Assembly: GCF_016862075.1 (NCBI RefSeq)
Contig: NZ_BOMG01000047.1
Span: 1-36,212, forward strand
Length of the DNA: 36,212 bases
Reading direction: 5' to 3'
Source of the DNA: Actinoplanes couchii
Lineage (GTDB): Bacteria > Actinomycetota > Actinomycetes > Mycobacteriales > Micromonosporaceae
The translations under genes were made by a program, and so were the position numbers. This document shows, piece by piece, positions 7,514 to 15,345 of the stretch (position 1 is the stretch's first letter; each line of letters starts with the position of its first letter). The notes under the pieces are model-generated. The model ran no database searches. It was given only the letters and a program-made list of their open reading frames with translations, and was not told the origin of the DNA.

Positions 7514-8752
7514 ATGCCATCGGTGACCCCCGACGAATGGCGACGCCCCGGCCCGACCGCACGTCAGCGCCGCATCGACGTGTGGACCGGGCTGGCCGTG
7601 GCCGCCGTCGCCGTGATCAACCTCTTCCTCTCCCGCGGTGGCGGGATCTTCGACTTCGTCCCCGCCGTCGCGCTGTGGGAGCAGGTCGTGTGGGTGCTCG
7701 CCATCACCCTGCCGCTGACCGTCCGGCGGCGGTACCCGGAGGCGGTGGCCATCACCGTGGCACTCGCCCTGCTGGTCAGCCGGCAACGGGGCATCCAGGA
7801 GCTGCAGATCACCACTGGTGTCCTGTTCGCGGCGATCTACACGCTCGGCGCGTGGGGCCGGAACCGCGCCGTCTCCCGGAACCTGCGCCTGGGCCTGGTC
7901 GGCTTCGCGCTGGTCTGGATCACCCTCGCCGTCCTGGTGTTCGGCGGCCCGCTTCCGGAACCGGCGGTAGCCGCCTCGCTGACGATGAACGTCCTGGTGG
8001 TCAACGCCGGTTTCTTCGCCTTCTGTCACCTGATGGGGGACGCCGTCTGGAATGGTGTCCGCCGCCGCCACGAGCTGGAGGAACAGGCCGCGGAGCTGCG
8101 GGCCGCGCAGGCCCTGGCCGCCGAGCGCGCCGTCCTCGGCGAGCGGGTCCGGATCGCCCGGGAACTGCACGACGTGGTCGCCCACCACGTGTCGGTGATG
8201 GGCATCCAGGCGTCCGCCGCCCGCCGGGCCCTGGACAAGGACCCGGTCCGGGCCCGGACCGCACTGTCCGCGGTCGAGGAGGGCGCCCGCACCGCCGTCG
8301 ACGAGCTGCGCCGGATGCTCGGCGCCCTGCGCTCCGGGGAGGCCGAGCCGGCGACCGTCGAGAAGGTCGGCGTCGACCGGCTGCCGGAGATCACCGACCG
8401 GGCCCGGGAGGCCGGGCTGACCGTGGAGTTCGCCGTCTACGGTGAGCCGGTGCCGCTGCCCGAGTCGCTCTCCCAGGCCGTCTACCGGATCGTCCAGGAG
8501 GCGGTGACCAACACCCTCAAACACGCCCACGCCCGTACGCTCGACGTCCGGGTCCGTTACCTGAACGGGGAACTGGAACTGGACGTCACCGACGACGGAC
8601 GGGGAGGTTCCGCCGCGGCCGGCGGGATGGGCCTGGTCGGCATGCGCGAGCGGGTGTCCGTGCACGACGGGACGCTCACCCACGGCCCGCATCCGGACGG
8701 CGGCTACCGGGTCCGCGCCCGGTTCCCGTACCAGACCGGGGTGCCCGCGTGA
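7514..8752 (+). CDS. NarL-type sensor histidine kinase
   Basis: Membrane histidine kinase of 412 residues. The N-terminal half carries about five hydrophobic segments (roughly 25-40, 52-70, 78-88, 100-112, 128-144, 153-172). The HisKA_3 dimerisation domain follows, with phospho-acceptor His219 in ARELHDVVAHH, then a HATPase domain with the N-box near EAVTNTLKHA and the G-boxes DDGRGG and GMGLVGMRER. The start at 7514 (MPSVTPDEW) is preferred over an upstream GTG because the extra residues overlap the MerR gene and lack family character. Its TGA overlaps the response-regulator GTG as GTGA. With the ABC exporter downstream it resembles DesK/LiaS-type systems that sense membrane or antibiotic stress; the signal cannot be told from sequence. 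Confidence 0.92.
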   Translation: MPSVTPDEWRRPGPTARQRRIDVWTGLAVAAVAVINLFLSRGGGIFDFVPAVALWEQVVWVLAITLPLTVRRRYPEAVAITVALALLVSRQRGIQELQITTGVLFAAIYTLGAWGRNRAVSRNLRLGLVGFALVWITLAVLVFGGPLPEPAVAASLTMNVLVVNAGFFAFCHLMGDAVWNGVRRRHELEEQAAELRAAQALAAERAVLGERVRIARELHDVVAHHVSVMGIQASAARRALDKDPVRARTALSAVEEGARTAVDELRRMLGALRSGEAEPATVEKVGVDRLPEITDRAREAGLTVEFAVYGEPVPLPESLSQAVYRIVQEAVTNTLKHAHARTLDVRVRYLNGELELDVTDDGRGGSAAAGGMGLVGMRERVSVHDGTLTHGPHPDGGYRVRARFPYQTGVPA

Positions 8753-9402
8753 GCGTCAGCGTGCTGCTCGTGGACGATCAGCGGCTGGTCCGTACCGGCT
8801 TCCGGGTCATCCTCGAGATGGAGGACGACATCGTGGTGGCCGGGGAGGCCGCCGACGGCGCCGAGGCGGTCGAGATGGCGCTGCGGCTGCGCCCCGACGT
8901 GGTGCTGATGGACGTCGAGATGCCCGGCATGGACGGTCTGGAGGCGACCCGGCGGATCGCGGCCGGGGGCGGCCCGTCGGTGCTGATCCTGACCACGTTC
9001 GACCGTGACGACTATCTGTTCGCCGCGCTCCGGGCCGGGGCCAGTGGTTTCCTGCTCAAGAACGGCACCCCGGAGGCCCTCACCGAGGCGGTACGGGTGA
9101 TCGCCGCGGGTGAGGCCCTGCTCGCCCCGGCCGTGACCCGCCGGGTGATCGCCTCCTTCTCCGCTCCCGGCACCCCCGGTGTCCGCCTCGATCAGCTCAC
9201 CCCGCGCGAGCACGAGGTGCTGGAGCTGCTCGCCGCCGGGGCCACCAACGCGGAGATCGCGGTGGCGCTGCGGCTCGGCGAGGCGACCGTGAAGACCCAC
9301 GTCAGCCGGGTGCTGACGAAGATCGGGGCACGGGACCGCGCGCAGGCGGTGGTCCTGGCGTACGAAATGGGGGTGGTGGTCCCGGGTCCTCCTGGAGGAT
9401 GA
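8749..9402 (+). CDS. NarL/FixJ-family response regulator
   Basis: Response regulator of 217 residues that should be phosphorylated by the adjacent kinase and bind DNA. The receiver domain has the acidic pair Asp9/Asp10, phospho-acceptor Asp55 in LMDVEMPG, the switch Thr in LILTTFD and the conserved Lys in FLLKNG. The C-terminal LuxR-type HTH reads LTPREHEVLELLAAG, followed by ATVKTHVSRVLTKIG. The start is GTG at 8749, overlapping the kinase stop by four bases (GTGA). Cognate pairing is secure from the overlap. The downstream ABC exporter 49 bp away is the most likely target, by analogy with other NarL-type pairs next to exporters. Confidence 0.94.
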   Translation: MSVSVLLVDDQRLVRTGFRVILEMEDDIVVAGEAADGAEAVEMALRLRPDVVLMDVEMPGMDGLEATRRIAAGGGPSVLILTTFDRDDYLFAALRAGASGFLLKNGTPEALTEAVRVIAAGEALLAPAVTRRVIASFSAPGTPGVRLDQLTPREHEVLELLAAGATNAEIAVALRLGEATVKTHVSRVLTKIGARDRAQAVVLAYEMGVVVPGPPGG

Positions 9403-9416
9403 CATCCCCGAGCCGG

Positions 9417-9445
9417 ACGACACCGGGTCCGTCGATCAATAGCGT
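9417..9445 (+). promoter_or_regulatory. candidate leaderless promoter of the ABC exporter genes
   Basis: ACGACA (9417-9422) and TAGCGT (9440-9445) are separated by 17 bp. The -10 ends six bases before the ATG at 9452, and there is no ribosome-binding sequence, consistent with a transcript starting at the initiation codon. Confidence 0.45.
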
Positions 9446-9451
9446 GGACGC

Positions 9452-10345
9452 ATGACAACCGTCCTGAACGTGGAGGCCGTGAACCGGTCCTTCGGGGAGC
9501 GCCAGGTCCTCAAGGACGTGTCGTTCTCGGTGGGCACCGGCCGGCTGACCGGCTTCGTCGGCGCGAACGGTGCCGGCAAGACCACCACCATGCGGATCGT
9601 CCTGGGTGTGCTCGGCGCCGACAGCGGCACGGTGAGCTGGCGCGGCGCCCCGGTCACCCGGGCCGCCCGGCAGAGTTTCGGATACATGCCGGAGGAGCGC
9701 GGGCTCTATCCGAAGATGACCGTCGGCGAGCAGATCGTCTACCTGGGCCGGTTGCACGGCCTGAGCGCCGCCGACGCCAGGCAGCGCACCACCGCCCTGC
9801 TGGAGCGGCTGGAACTGACCGAGCGGGCCGGCGAGACGGTGGAGAAACTGTCGCTCGGCAACCAGCAGCGGGCCCAGATCGCCGCGGCCCTGGTGCACGA
9901 CCCGGAGCTGCTGGTGCTGGACGAGCCGTTCTCCGGTCTCGACCCGATCGCGGTGGAGAAGGTGCTGGCCGTGCTCCGGGAGCGGGCCCGGGCCGGCGCC
10001 GCGGTGCTCTTCTCCAGCCACCAGCTGGAGCTCGTCGAGCGTCTCTGCGACGACCTGGTGATCATCGCGGACGGCACGATCCGGGCCGCCGGGCCGCGGG
10101 CCACGCTGCGCGAGCAGTACACCCTGCCCCGGTACCGGATCGAGGTGGACGGTGACGCCGGCTGGCTGCGCGACGAGCCGGGCGTGACCCTGACCGAACT
10201 GGACGGCGCGCACGCCGTCTTCGACCTGACCCCGGGCGCCGACGATCAGACGGTGCTCCGGTCCGCCCTGGCCCGTGGCCCGGTGCGGGCCTTCGCCCCG
10301 GTGCGCCCCACGCTCGCCGAGATCTTCCACGAGGTGATCCAGTGA
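9452..10345 (+). CDS. ABC transporter ATP-binding protein (NatA-like)
   Basis: Cytoplasmic ATPase of 297 residues for an ABC-2-type exporter. Walker A is GANGAGKTT (37-45), the signature is LSLGNQQ (133-139), Walker B is LLVLDEP (153-159), and the H-loop His190 lies in SSHQ. The Q-loop region is FGYMPEERGLYPKMTV, typical of the NatA/CcmA group. About 80 residues beyond the nucleotide-binding domain form the C-terminal extension common in this family. Its TGA overlaps the permease GTG as GTGA (10342-10345). It belongs with the two-component genes just upstream. Drug, sodium or lipid export are all possible; sequence does not decide. Confidence 0.93.
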   Translation: MTTVLNVEAVNRSFGERQVLKDVSFSVGTGRLTGFVGANGAGKTTTMRIVLGVLGADSGTVSWRGAPVTRAARQSFGYMPEERGLYPKMTVGEQIVYLGRLHGLSAADARQRTTALLERLELTERAGETVEKLSLGNQQRAQIAAALVHDPELLVLDEPFSGLDPIAVEKVLAVLRERARAGAAVLFSSHQLELVERLCDDLVIIADGTIRAAGPRATLREQYTLPRYRIEVDGDAGWLRDEPGVTLTELDGAHAVFDLTPGADDQTVLRSALARGPVRAFAPVRPTLAEIFHEVIQ

Positions 10346-11406
10346 CCACGTTCCAGGCCGCCCGGCTGGTCTTCGCCCGCGAGCTGACGGCCAAGCTCCG
10401 GGACAAGGCGTTCATCTTCAGCACCGTGTCGTTCCTGGTCGTCCTGATCGGGTCGATCGCCATCCCGGCCATGCTCAACGGCGGCCCGACCCGGGTCGCG
10501 GTGGTCGGCGGCACCTCCGCCCCGGTGCTGGGCGCCGCCGCTCTGGAGGTGGTCGAGGCCACCGACGCGGCGGCCGCCGAGCGGTTGGTCCGCGACGGCG
10601 ACGTGGCGGCCGCGGTGCTGCCCGGGCCGCGGGTGCTGGCCCTGGAGGAGGCGCCGGACGAGGTGCTCGACGCGCTGAGCACACTCCCGCCGGTCGAGCT
10701 GCTGCAGGCGCAGCCCTTCGACCCGGTCCTCGCGACGCTCGTGCCGCTGGCTCTCGCCATGCTCTGCTACATCACCTCGATGCTGTTCGGCATCCAGATC
10801 TCGCAGAGTGTGGTGGAGGAGAAGCAGACCCGGATCGTCGAGATCCTGGTCGCCAGCATCCCGGTGCGGGCCCTGCTGGCCGGCAAGGTCGCCGCGATCA
10901 CCGTGCTGGCCTTCGCCCAGATGGCCCTGCTGGTGGTGATCGCGCTGATCGGCACCCGGGTGGCCGGTCTCGACTCCGGGGTGATCGACGCCATCCGGCC
11001 GGCCCTCGGCTGGTTCCTGCCGTTCTTCGCCCTCGGTTTCATCATGCTCGCCACCGTCTGGGCCGCGGTCGGCGCGCTGGCCGCCCGGCAGGAGGACCTG
11101 GGCAGCACCACCGGAACCGTGCAGATGCTGATCCTGATCCCGTTCTTCGCGGTGATCTTCATGCGGGACAACGACGCGGTGCTGACCGCGCTGTCGTACT
11201 TCCCGTTCTCCGCCGCGATGGCCATGCCGATCCGGATCTTCGAGAACGACGCGGCCGCGTGGGAACCGTTCCTGGCCCTGGCGGTCCTGGTGGTCAGCGC
11301 GATCGGCATGCTCCTGGTCGGTGCCCGGGTCTACCAGGGTTCGCTGCTGCGGACCAACGGCAAGACCTCGTTCCTGGCCGCCTGGCGGACCCGCAGCACG
11401 GTCTGA
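10342..11406 (+). CDS. ABC-2 family exporter permease (NatB-like)
   Basis: Integral membrane partner of the preceding ATPase, 354 residues. It has one N-terminal membrane segment (about 25-45), an extracytoplasmic domain of roughly 90 residues, then five or so segments from about residue 135 on. SQSVVEEKQTRIVEILVASI is the conserved cytoplasmic segment of NatB-type permeases. The start is GTG at 10342, overlapping the ATPase stop by four bases. The order kinase, regulator, ATPase, permease suggests a self-contained sensing and export module. The cargo is unknown. Confidence 0.92.
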   Translation: MTTFQAARLVFARELTAKLRDKAFIFSTVSFLVVLIGSIAIPAMLNGGPTRVAVVGGTSAPVLGAAALEVVEATDAAAAERLVRDGDVAAAVLPGPRVLALEEAPDEVLDALSTLPPVELLQAQPFDPVLATLVPLALAMLCYITSMLFGIQISQSVVEEKQTRIVEILVASIPVRALLAGKVAAITVLAFAQMALLVVIALIGTRVAGLDSGVIDAIRPALGWFLPFFALGFIMLATVWAAVGALAARQEDLGSTTGTVQMLILIPFFAVIFMRDNDAVLTALSYFPFSAAMAMPIRIFENDAAAWEPFLALAVLVVSAIGMLLVGARVYQGSLLRTNGKTSFLAAWRTRSTV

Positions 11407-11480
11407 TCCGGTTCCTTCCGGGGCAGCGACCTCAGCCAGGTGGTGGACATCACGTTCGTATCGAGGGCAGGATCGTGGTC

Positions 11481-12470
11481 ATGTCGATGCGATGGGGCAT
11501 GACCGTGCCGTTCAGTGGCGTTCCGCTCGCCGAGCACGCCACCGTCTTCACGGCGCTGGCCGATGCGGGTTTCACCGACGCCTGGTCGGCCGAGGTCAAC
11601 GGCACCGACGGGTTCACCCCGCTGACGCTGGCCGCCGCCTGGGAGCCGCGGCTCCGGCTCGGTACCGCGATCGCCCCGGTCTTCACCCGCGGGCCCGGGC
11701 TGCTCGCGATGACCGCCGCCGCGCTGGCCGAGGCGGCGCCCGGCCGGTTCCAGCTCGGGATCGGGGCGTCGTCACCGGTGGTGGTCGGGGATTGGAACGC
11801 GGTCGAGTTCGGTAAACCGTTCGCCCGCAGCCGGGACGTGCTCCGGTTCCTGCGCCCGGCCCTCGCCGGTGAGCTGGTGGACGGCGATTTCGACACCTTT
11901 TCGGTACGCCGGTTCCGGCTGGAGCGCCCGCCCGCGGTCCCGCCGCGGATCATGCTGGCGGCGCTGCGTCCCGGCATGCTCCGGCTGGCCGCCGCCGAGG
12001 CCGACGGGGTGATCCTGAACTGGCTGTCCGCCGCCGACGTGAGCACCGCCCTGGCCGAGACGAAGGAGGCCGGCCCGGATTTCGAGGTGGCCACCCGGAT
12101 CTTCATCGTGCCGACCGAGGACGCCGGGTACGCCCGGACCATCGGCCGCCGGCTGATCACGTCGTACCTGACGGTGCCCGCCTACGCCGCCTTCCACCGC
12201 TGGCTGGGCCGGTCCGACAGGCTCGCGCCGATGTGGGCGGCCTGGGAGTCCGGTGATCGCAAGGGCGCGCTGGCCGCCATCCCGGACAGTCTGGTCGACG
12301 AACTGATCGTGCACGGTTCGCCGGAGCAGTGCCGGGCGCGGGTACGGGCCTACGCCGACGCGGGCGTGACGATCCCGGTCATGGCGCTGATGCCGACACC
12401 CGAGCTGACCTCCGGCGGCCTTCCGGCACTGCTGGACCTGATCGGCGCACTGGGACACCCGGCGGCCTGA
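11481..12470 (+). CDS. LLM-class (luciferase-like) oxidoreductase, probably F420-dependent
   Basis: TIM-barrel luciferase-like monooxygenase-family protein of 329 residues. Family features include the opening strand RWGMTVPF, the GFTDAWSAEV segment, LRLGTAIAPVFTRGPGLLAM, and GRFQLGIGASSPVVVGDWN in the cofactor-binding area, followed later by EADGVILNW. Actinobacterial members of this type usually use F420 rather than FMN; that is family knowledge. The start at ATG 11481 (MSMRWGM) is preferred; ATG 11487 is also possible. The longer frame from 11259 overlaps the permease and is rejected. It sits 74 bp after the permease and shares no obvious function with it. The substrate is unknown. Confidence 0.85.
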   Translation: MSMRWGMTVPFSGVPLAEHATVFTALADAGFTDAWSAEVNGTDGFTPLTLAAAWEPRLRLGTAIAPVFTRGPGLLAMTAAALAEAAPGRFQLGIGASSPVVVGDWNAVEFGKPFARSRDVLRFLRPALAGELVDGDFDTFSVRRFRLERPPAVPPRIMLAALRPGMLRLAAAEADGVILNWLSAADVSTALAETKEAGPDFEVATRIFIVPTEDAGYARTIGRRLITSYLTVPAYAAFHRWLGRSDRLAPMWAAWESGDRKGALAAIPDSLVDELIVHGSPEQCRARVRAYADAGVTIPVMALMPTPELTSGGLPALLDLIGALGHPAA

Positions 12471-12494
12471 CCCCGCGTACCAGCAAATGGAAAA

Positions 12495-12525
12495 GAGGCG
12501 CACCCGGAACCTCCGGGTGCGCCTC
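12495..12525. terminator. bidirectional terminator between convergent LLM and PadR genes
   Basis: A perfect 14-bp stem (12495-12508 with 12512-12525) has a 3-base loop ACC. On the minus strand it is followed by CTTTTCCATTT, a U-rich tail suited to the PadR transcript, and it also lies 24 bp after the LLM stop on the plus strand. Confidence 0.88.
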
Positions 12526-12539
12526 GTGCCGCGCCTGCC

Positions 12540-13139
12540 TCACTCGCTTTCGGCGAGAATCGCGTAGAGCTTGCGCTTGGTCTCGTTGAGGATCTCCAGC
12601 GCCTTCTGCCGCTGCTCCGCGTTGCCGCTGAAGCCGACCTGCTTGAGCGCGCCCATGATGCCGACCGCCGCGTCGCGGAAATCCTGCACCTGGGACATGG
12701 TGTCCTCACCGATCTGGGCCCACGGCGGGTTCTGTGCCGCGGTCTCGGCCTCGGGCCGCCCGTCCTCGGTGAGGCGGTAGCTCTTGCGGCCGCCCTCGGC
12801 GGTGACCTCGATCAGGCCCTCGTCCTCCAGCAGCTGGAGCGTCGGGTAGACCGAGCCGGGGCTCGGGCGCCAGATGCCGCCGGTGCGGGAGTCGAGCTCC
12901 TGGATCATCTCGTAGCCGTGCATCGGGCGCTCCACGAGCAGCGCCAGGATGGCGGGCCGGACATTCTGCCGGCCGCCGCGGCCTCGTCGTGGGCCGCCCC
13001 GGCCGCCGAAATCCGGCCCCGGGCCGCCCGGGCCACCGGGGCCGAAGGGGAATCCGGGCGGGAAGCCGAAGCCGCGCCGGCGGAATCCACCGAAGCCCTC
13101 GAAACCTTCGTGCGGGTGGTGTCCATGAGTGTGCCTCAT
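12540..13139 (-). CDS. PadR-family transcriptional regulator with Gly/Phe/Pro-rich N-terminus
   Basis: Repressor-type regulator of 199 residues. Residues 1-58 are low complexity, rich in His, Gly, Phe, Pro and Arg (opening MRHTHGHHPHEGFEGFGG). The PadR winged helix follows (about 60-130): ILALLVERPMHGYEMIQEL, then PSPGSVYPTLQLLEDEGLI and GRKSYRLTEDG. The C-terminal part (about 135-199) is helical and probably dimerises the protein. ATG 13139 has GGAGAA five bases upstream; the longer frame from 13628 is not PadR-like. The promoter upstream carries a palindrome over its -10, so autoregulation is likely. Gly-rich, His-containing N-termini occur in other PadR proteins; no ligand can be assigned. 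There is no adjacent target gene other than the divergent GNAT gene. Confidence 0.9.
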   Translation of the reverse strand: MRHTHGHHPHEGFEGFGGFRRRGFGFPPGFPFGPGGPGGPGPDFGGRGGPRRGRGGRQNVRPAILALLVERPMHGYEMIQELDSRTGGIWRPSPGSVYPTLQLLEDEGLIEVTAEGGRKSYRLTEDGRPEAETAAQNPPWAQIGEDTMSQVQDFRDAAVGIMGALKQVGFSGNAEQRQKALEILNETKRKLYAILAESE

Positions 13140-13169
13140 GATCTTCTCCGTTCTGTCGTCGATAGTTAG

Positions 13170-13198
13170 ACGATATATCGGCAACGTGTCGGCCGCAA
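13170..13198 (-). promoter_or_regulatory. PadR promoter with overlapping palindromic operator
   Basis: On the minus strand TTGCGG (13198-13193) and TATCGT (13175-13170) are 17 bp apart. The perfect palindrome CGATATATCG (13171-13180) covers the -10, and a further CGATA half-site lies just downstream (13160-13164). This is the expected place for autorepression. Confidence 0.55.
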
Positions 13199-13262
13199 GG
13201 GTTTCTGGGAACGATGGGTTGCGGTACGTGTCGAGGGGCCGCCATCTGGCAATCTGGTATCT

Positions 13263-14102
13263 GTGTTGACGGTGCCCATTCGCCAGCTCGGTGAGCCCGA
13301 GCGCGCGGCCGTCGAGCGAATCCTCGACGCCGATCCCTATGCGGGCGCCCAGATAGCGGAGCGCGTGGCCGCTCACGGACTGAACTGGTGGCGTTCCGAC
13401 GGCCGGATCTACGGCTACGAGCCGGCGCGGCACATCGAGTCGCTGATCTGGTCCGGCGCGCATCTGGTGCCGGTCGGCGCGACTCCGGCGGCGACCGCGG
13501 CCTTCGCCGATCTGCTCGGGGCCGAGCCACGGATCTGTTCGTCGATCATCGGCCGGTCCGAGGCGGTGCTCGACCTGTGGGACCGGCTGGGCGGCAACTG
13601 GGGCCCGGCCCGCGAGGTGCGGCCCCATCAGCCACTGCTGGTCACCGACCGGGATCCGCTGGTCCGCCCCGACCCGGGGGTGCGCCTGGTCCGGTCCGGC
13701 GAGGTGGATCAGCTGTTTCCGGCGGCGGTGGCGATGTACACCGAGGAGGTCGGCGTCTCACCGTTGCAGGACGACAACGGGCGCGGCTACCGGCGGCGGA
13801 TCGCGGAGCTGGTGAAGGCGCGCCGGGCGTACGCGAAATTCGACGGTGACCTGGTGATCTTCAAGGCCGAGCTGGCGATCGTGACCCGGCGCACCACGCA
13901 GGTGCAGGGCGTCTGGGTCCACCCGGACTATCGCGGGCACGGGCTGGCGACCAGCGCGATGGCGGCGGTGGCGGCGGACGCGCTGCGGCGGGTGGCGCCC
14001 ACGGTCAGCCTCTACGTGAACGACTACAACACCCCGGCCCGCCGGGTGTACGCGAACTGCGGCTTCGTCTCGGCCGGCAGCTTCGCCACGATCCTGTTCT
14101 GA
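13263..14102 (+). CDS. GNAT acetyltransferase with N-terminal DUF4081-like domain
   Basis: Protein of 279 residues (or 276 if it starts at GTG 13272, MPIRQLG). The N-terminal half resembles the DUF4081 domain found before actinobacterial GNAT domains. The C-terminal half is a GNAT fold with the acetyl-CoA loop in VHPDYRGHGLATSAM and the terminal YVNDYNTPARRVYANCGF segment. TATCTG just upstream, without a ribosome-binding site, suggests a leaderless start. It faces ispG head-on; a GNAT gene (Rv2867c) also neighbours gcpE-rip1-dxr in M. tuberculosis, so the association is conserved. The acyl acceptor is unknown. Confidence 0.85.
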   Translation: MLTVPIRQLGEPERAAVERILDADPYAGAQIAERVAAHGLNWWRSDGRIYGYEPARHIESLIWSGAHLVPVGATPAATAAFADLLGAEPRICSSIIGRSEAVLDLWDRLGGNWGPAREVRPHQPLLVTDRDPLVRPDPGVRLVRSGEVDQLFPAAVAMYTEEVGVSPLQDDNGRGYRRRIAELVKARRAYAKFDGDLVIFKAELAIVTRRTTQVQGVWVHPDYRGHGLATSAMAAVAADALRRVAPTVSLYVNDYNTPARRVYANCGFVSAGSFATILF

Positions 14103-14117
14103 GGGGCCCGGCCCCTC
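14101..14117. terminator. hairpin between convergent GNAT and ispG genes
   Basis: GAGGGGC (14101-14107) and GCCCCTC (14111-14117) form a perfect stem around CCG, overlapping the GNAT stop codon. Further related GC-rich inverted sequences continue to about 14155 and may terminate the opposite transcript. Confidence 0.6.
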
Positions 14118-14164
14118 TGTTCCGAGAGGCCCGGCCCCCGAGGACCGGACCCCTCAGCGAAACG

Positions 14165-15337
14165 TCAGTGGACGGTCACGACCGGGCCGGGGAGCAGCTC
14201 CCGCAGCTCGTCGGGCAGCTCCGCGCCCATCTCGTCGGCGAGGCGCAGCGCCTCCTCGACCAGGGTCTCCACGATGATCGACTCCGGCACGGTCTTGATG
14301 ACCTTGCCCTTGACGAAGATCTGGCCCTTGCCGTTGCCGGACGCCACACCCAGGTCGGCCTCGCGAGCCTCGCCGGGACCGTTGACGACACAGCCCATCA
14401 CGGCCACCCGCAGCGGCACCGGGAACCCGTCGAGGGCCGCGGTGACCTGCTCGGCGAGCGTGTAGACGTCGACCTGCGCACGACCGCAGGACGGGCAGGA
14501 CACGATCTCCAGGCCCCGCTCCCGCAGACCCAGCGACTCCAGGATCTGGTTGCCGACCTTGATCTCCTCGACCGGCGGGGCGGACAGCGACACCCGGATG
14601 GTGTCGCCGATGCCCTCGGCGAGCAGGGCGCCGAACGCGACGGCGCTCTTGATGGTGCCCTGGAACGCCGGGCCGGCCTCGGTCACGCCGAGGTGCAGCG
14701 GGTAGTCGCACTGCTCGGCGAGCTGCCGGTACGCCCGGATCATCACGACCGGGTCGTTGTGCTTGACCGAGATCTTGATGTCCCGGAACCCGTGCTCCTC
14801 GAACAGTGAGCACTCCCACAGCGCCGACTCGACAAGCGCCTCGGCGGTGGCCTTGCCGTACTTCTCCAGCAGGCGCTTGTCCAGCGAGCCCGCGTTGACG
14901 CCGATCCGGATCGGGATGCCGGCGTCGCCCGCCGCCTTCGCGATCTCCTTGACCTTGTCGTCGAACTGCCGGATGTTGCCCGGGTTGACCCGGACCGCGG
15001 CACAGCCGGCGTCGATCGCGGCGAACACGTACTTCGGCTGGAAGTGGATGTCGGCGATCACCGGGAGCTGGGACTTCTTGGCGATCGCGGGCAGCGCCTC
15101 GACGTCGTCCTGGGACGGCACCGCGACCCGGACGATCTGGCAGCCGGAGGCGGTCAGCTCGGCGATCTGCTGGAGCGTGGAGTTGACGTCGGAGGTGAGC
15201 GTGGTGGTCATCGACTGGACACTGACCGGGGCACCGCCGCCGACGAGCACTCCCCCGACGTTGATCTGGCGACTCTGCCGCCGGGGAGCAAGCGGCGGCG
15301 GAGGTACGGCCGGCATTCCGAGACTGATCGCAGTCAT
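14165..15337 (-). CDS. ispG: 4-hydroxy-3-methylbut-2-enyl diphosphate synthase (flavodoxin)
   Basis: IspG/GcpE, the penultimate MEP-pathway enzyme, converts MEcPP to HMBPP using a 4Fe-4S cluster. From the ATG at 15337 it has 390 residues. Cluster ligands are Cys281 and Cys284 (CPSCG) and Cys316 (MGCVVNGPGEA), with Glu323 as the likely fourth ligand. The TIM-barrel part shows SVQSM, VRVAVPS, ADIHFQPKY, RVNPGN and GVNAGSLDKR. The start MTAISLGMP matches the beginning of the M. tuberculosis protein; a GTG at 15349 overlapping the protease stop as GTGA is an alternative. It is the third gene of a minus-strand group with dxr and the M50 protease, so two MEP-pathway enzymes flank a membrane protease. 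Confidence 0.97.
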   Translation of the reverse strand: MTAISLGMPAVPPPPLAPRRQSRQINVGGVLVGGGAPVSVQSMTTTLTSDVNSTLQQIAELTASGCQIVRVAVPSQDDVEALPAIAKKSQLPVIADIHFQPKYVFAAIDAGCAAVRVNPGNIRQFDDKVKEIAKAAGDAGIPIRIGVNAGSLDKRLLEKYGKATAEALVESALWECSLFEEHGFRDIKISVKHNDPVVMIRAYRQLAEQCDYPLHLGVTEAGPAFQGTIKSAVAFGALLAEGIGDTIRVSLSAPPVEEIKVGNQILESLGLRERGLEIVSCPSCGRAQVDVYTLAEQVTAALDGFPVPLRVAVMGCVVNGPGEAREADLGVASGNGKGQIFVKGKVIKTVPESIIVETLVEEALRLADEMGAELPDELRELLPGPVVTVH

Positions 15338-15345
15338 CTCACTAC

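Noticed and set aside
11259..11480. Upstream extension of the LLM oxidoreductase
   Set aside because: Overlaps the ABC permease in another frame and lacks TIM-barrel character; family proteins begin near RWGMTVPF.
13140..13628. Upstream extension of PadR to 13628
   Set aside because: It is antisense to the GNAT gene and would bury the promoter and palindrome; ATG 13139 has a well-spaced GGAGAA.
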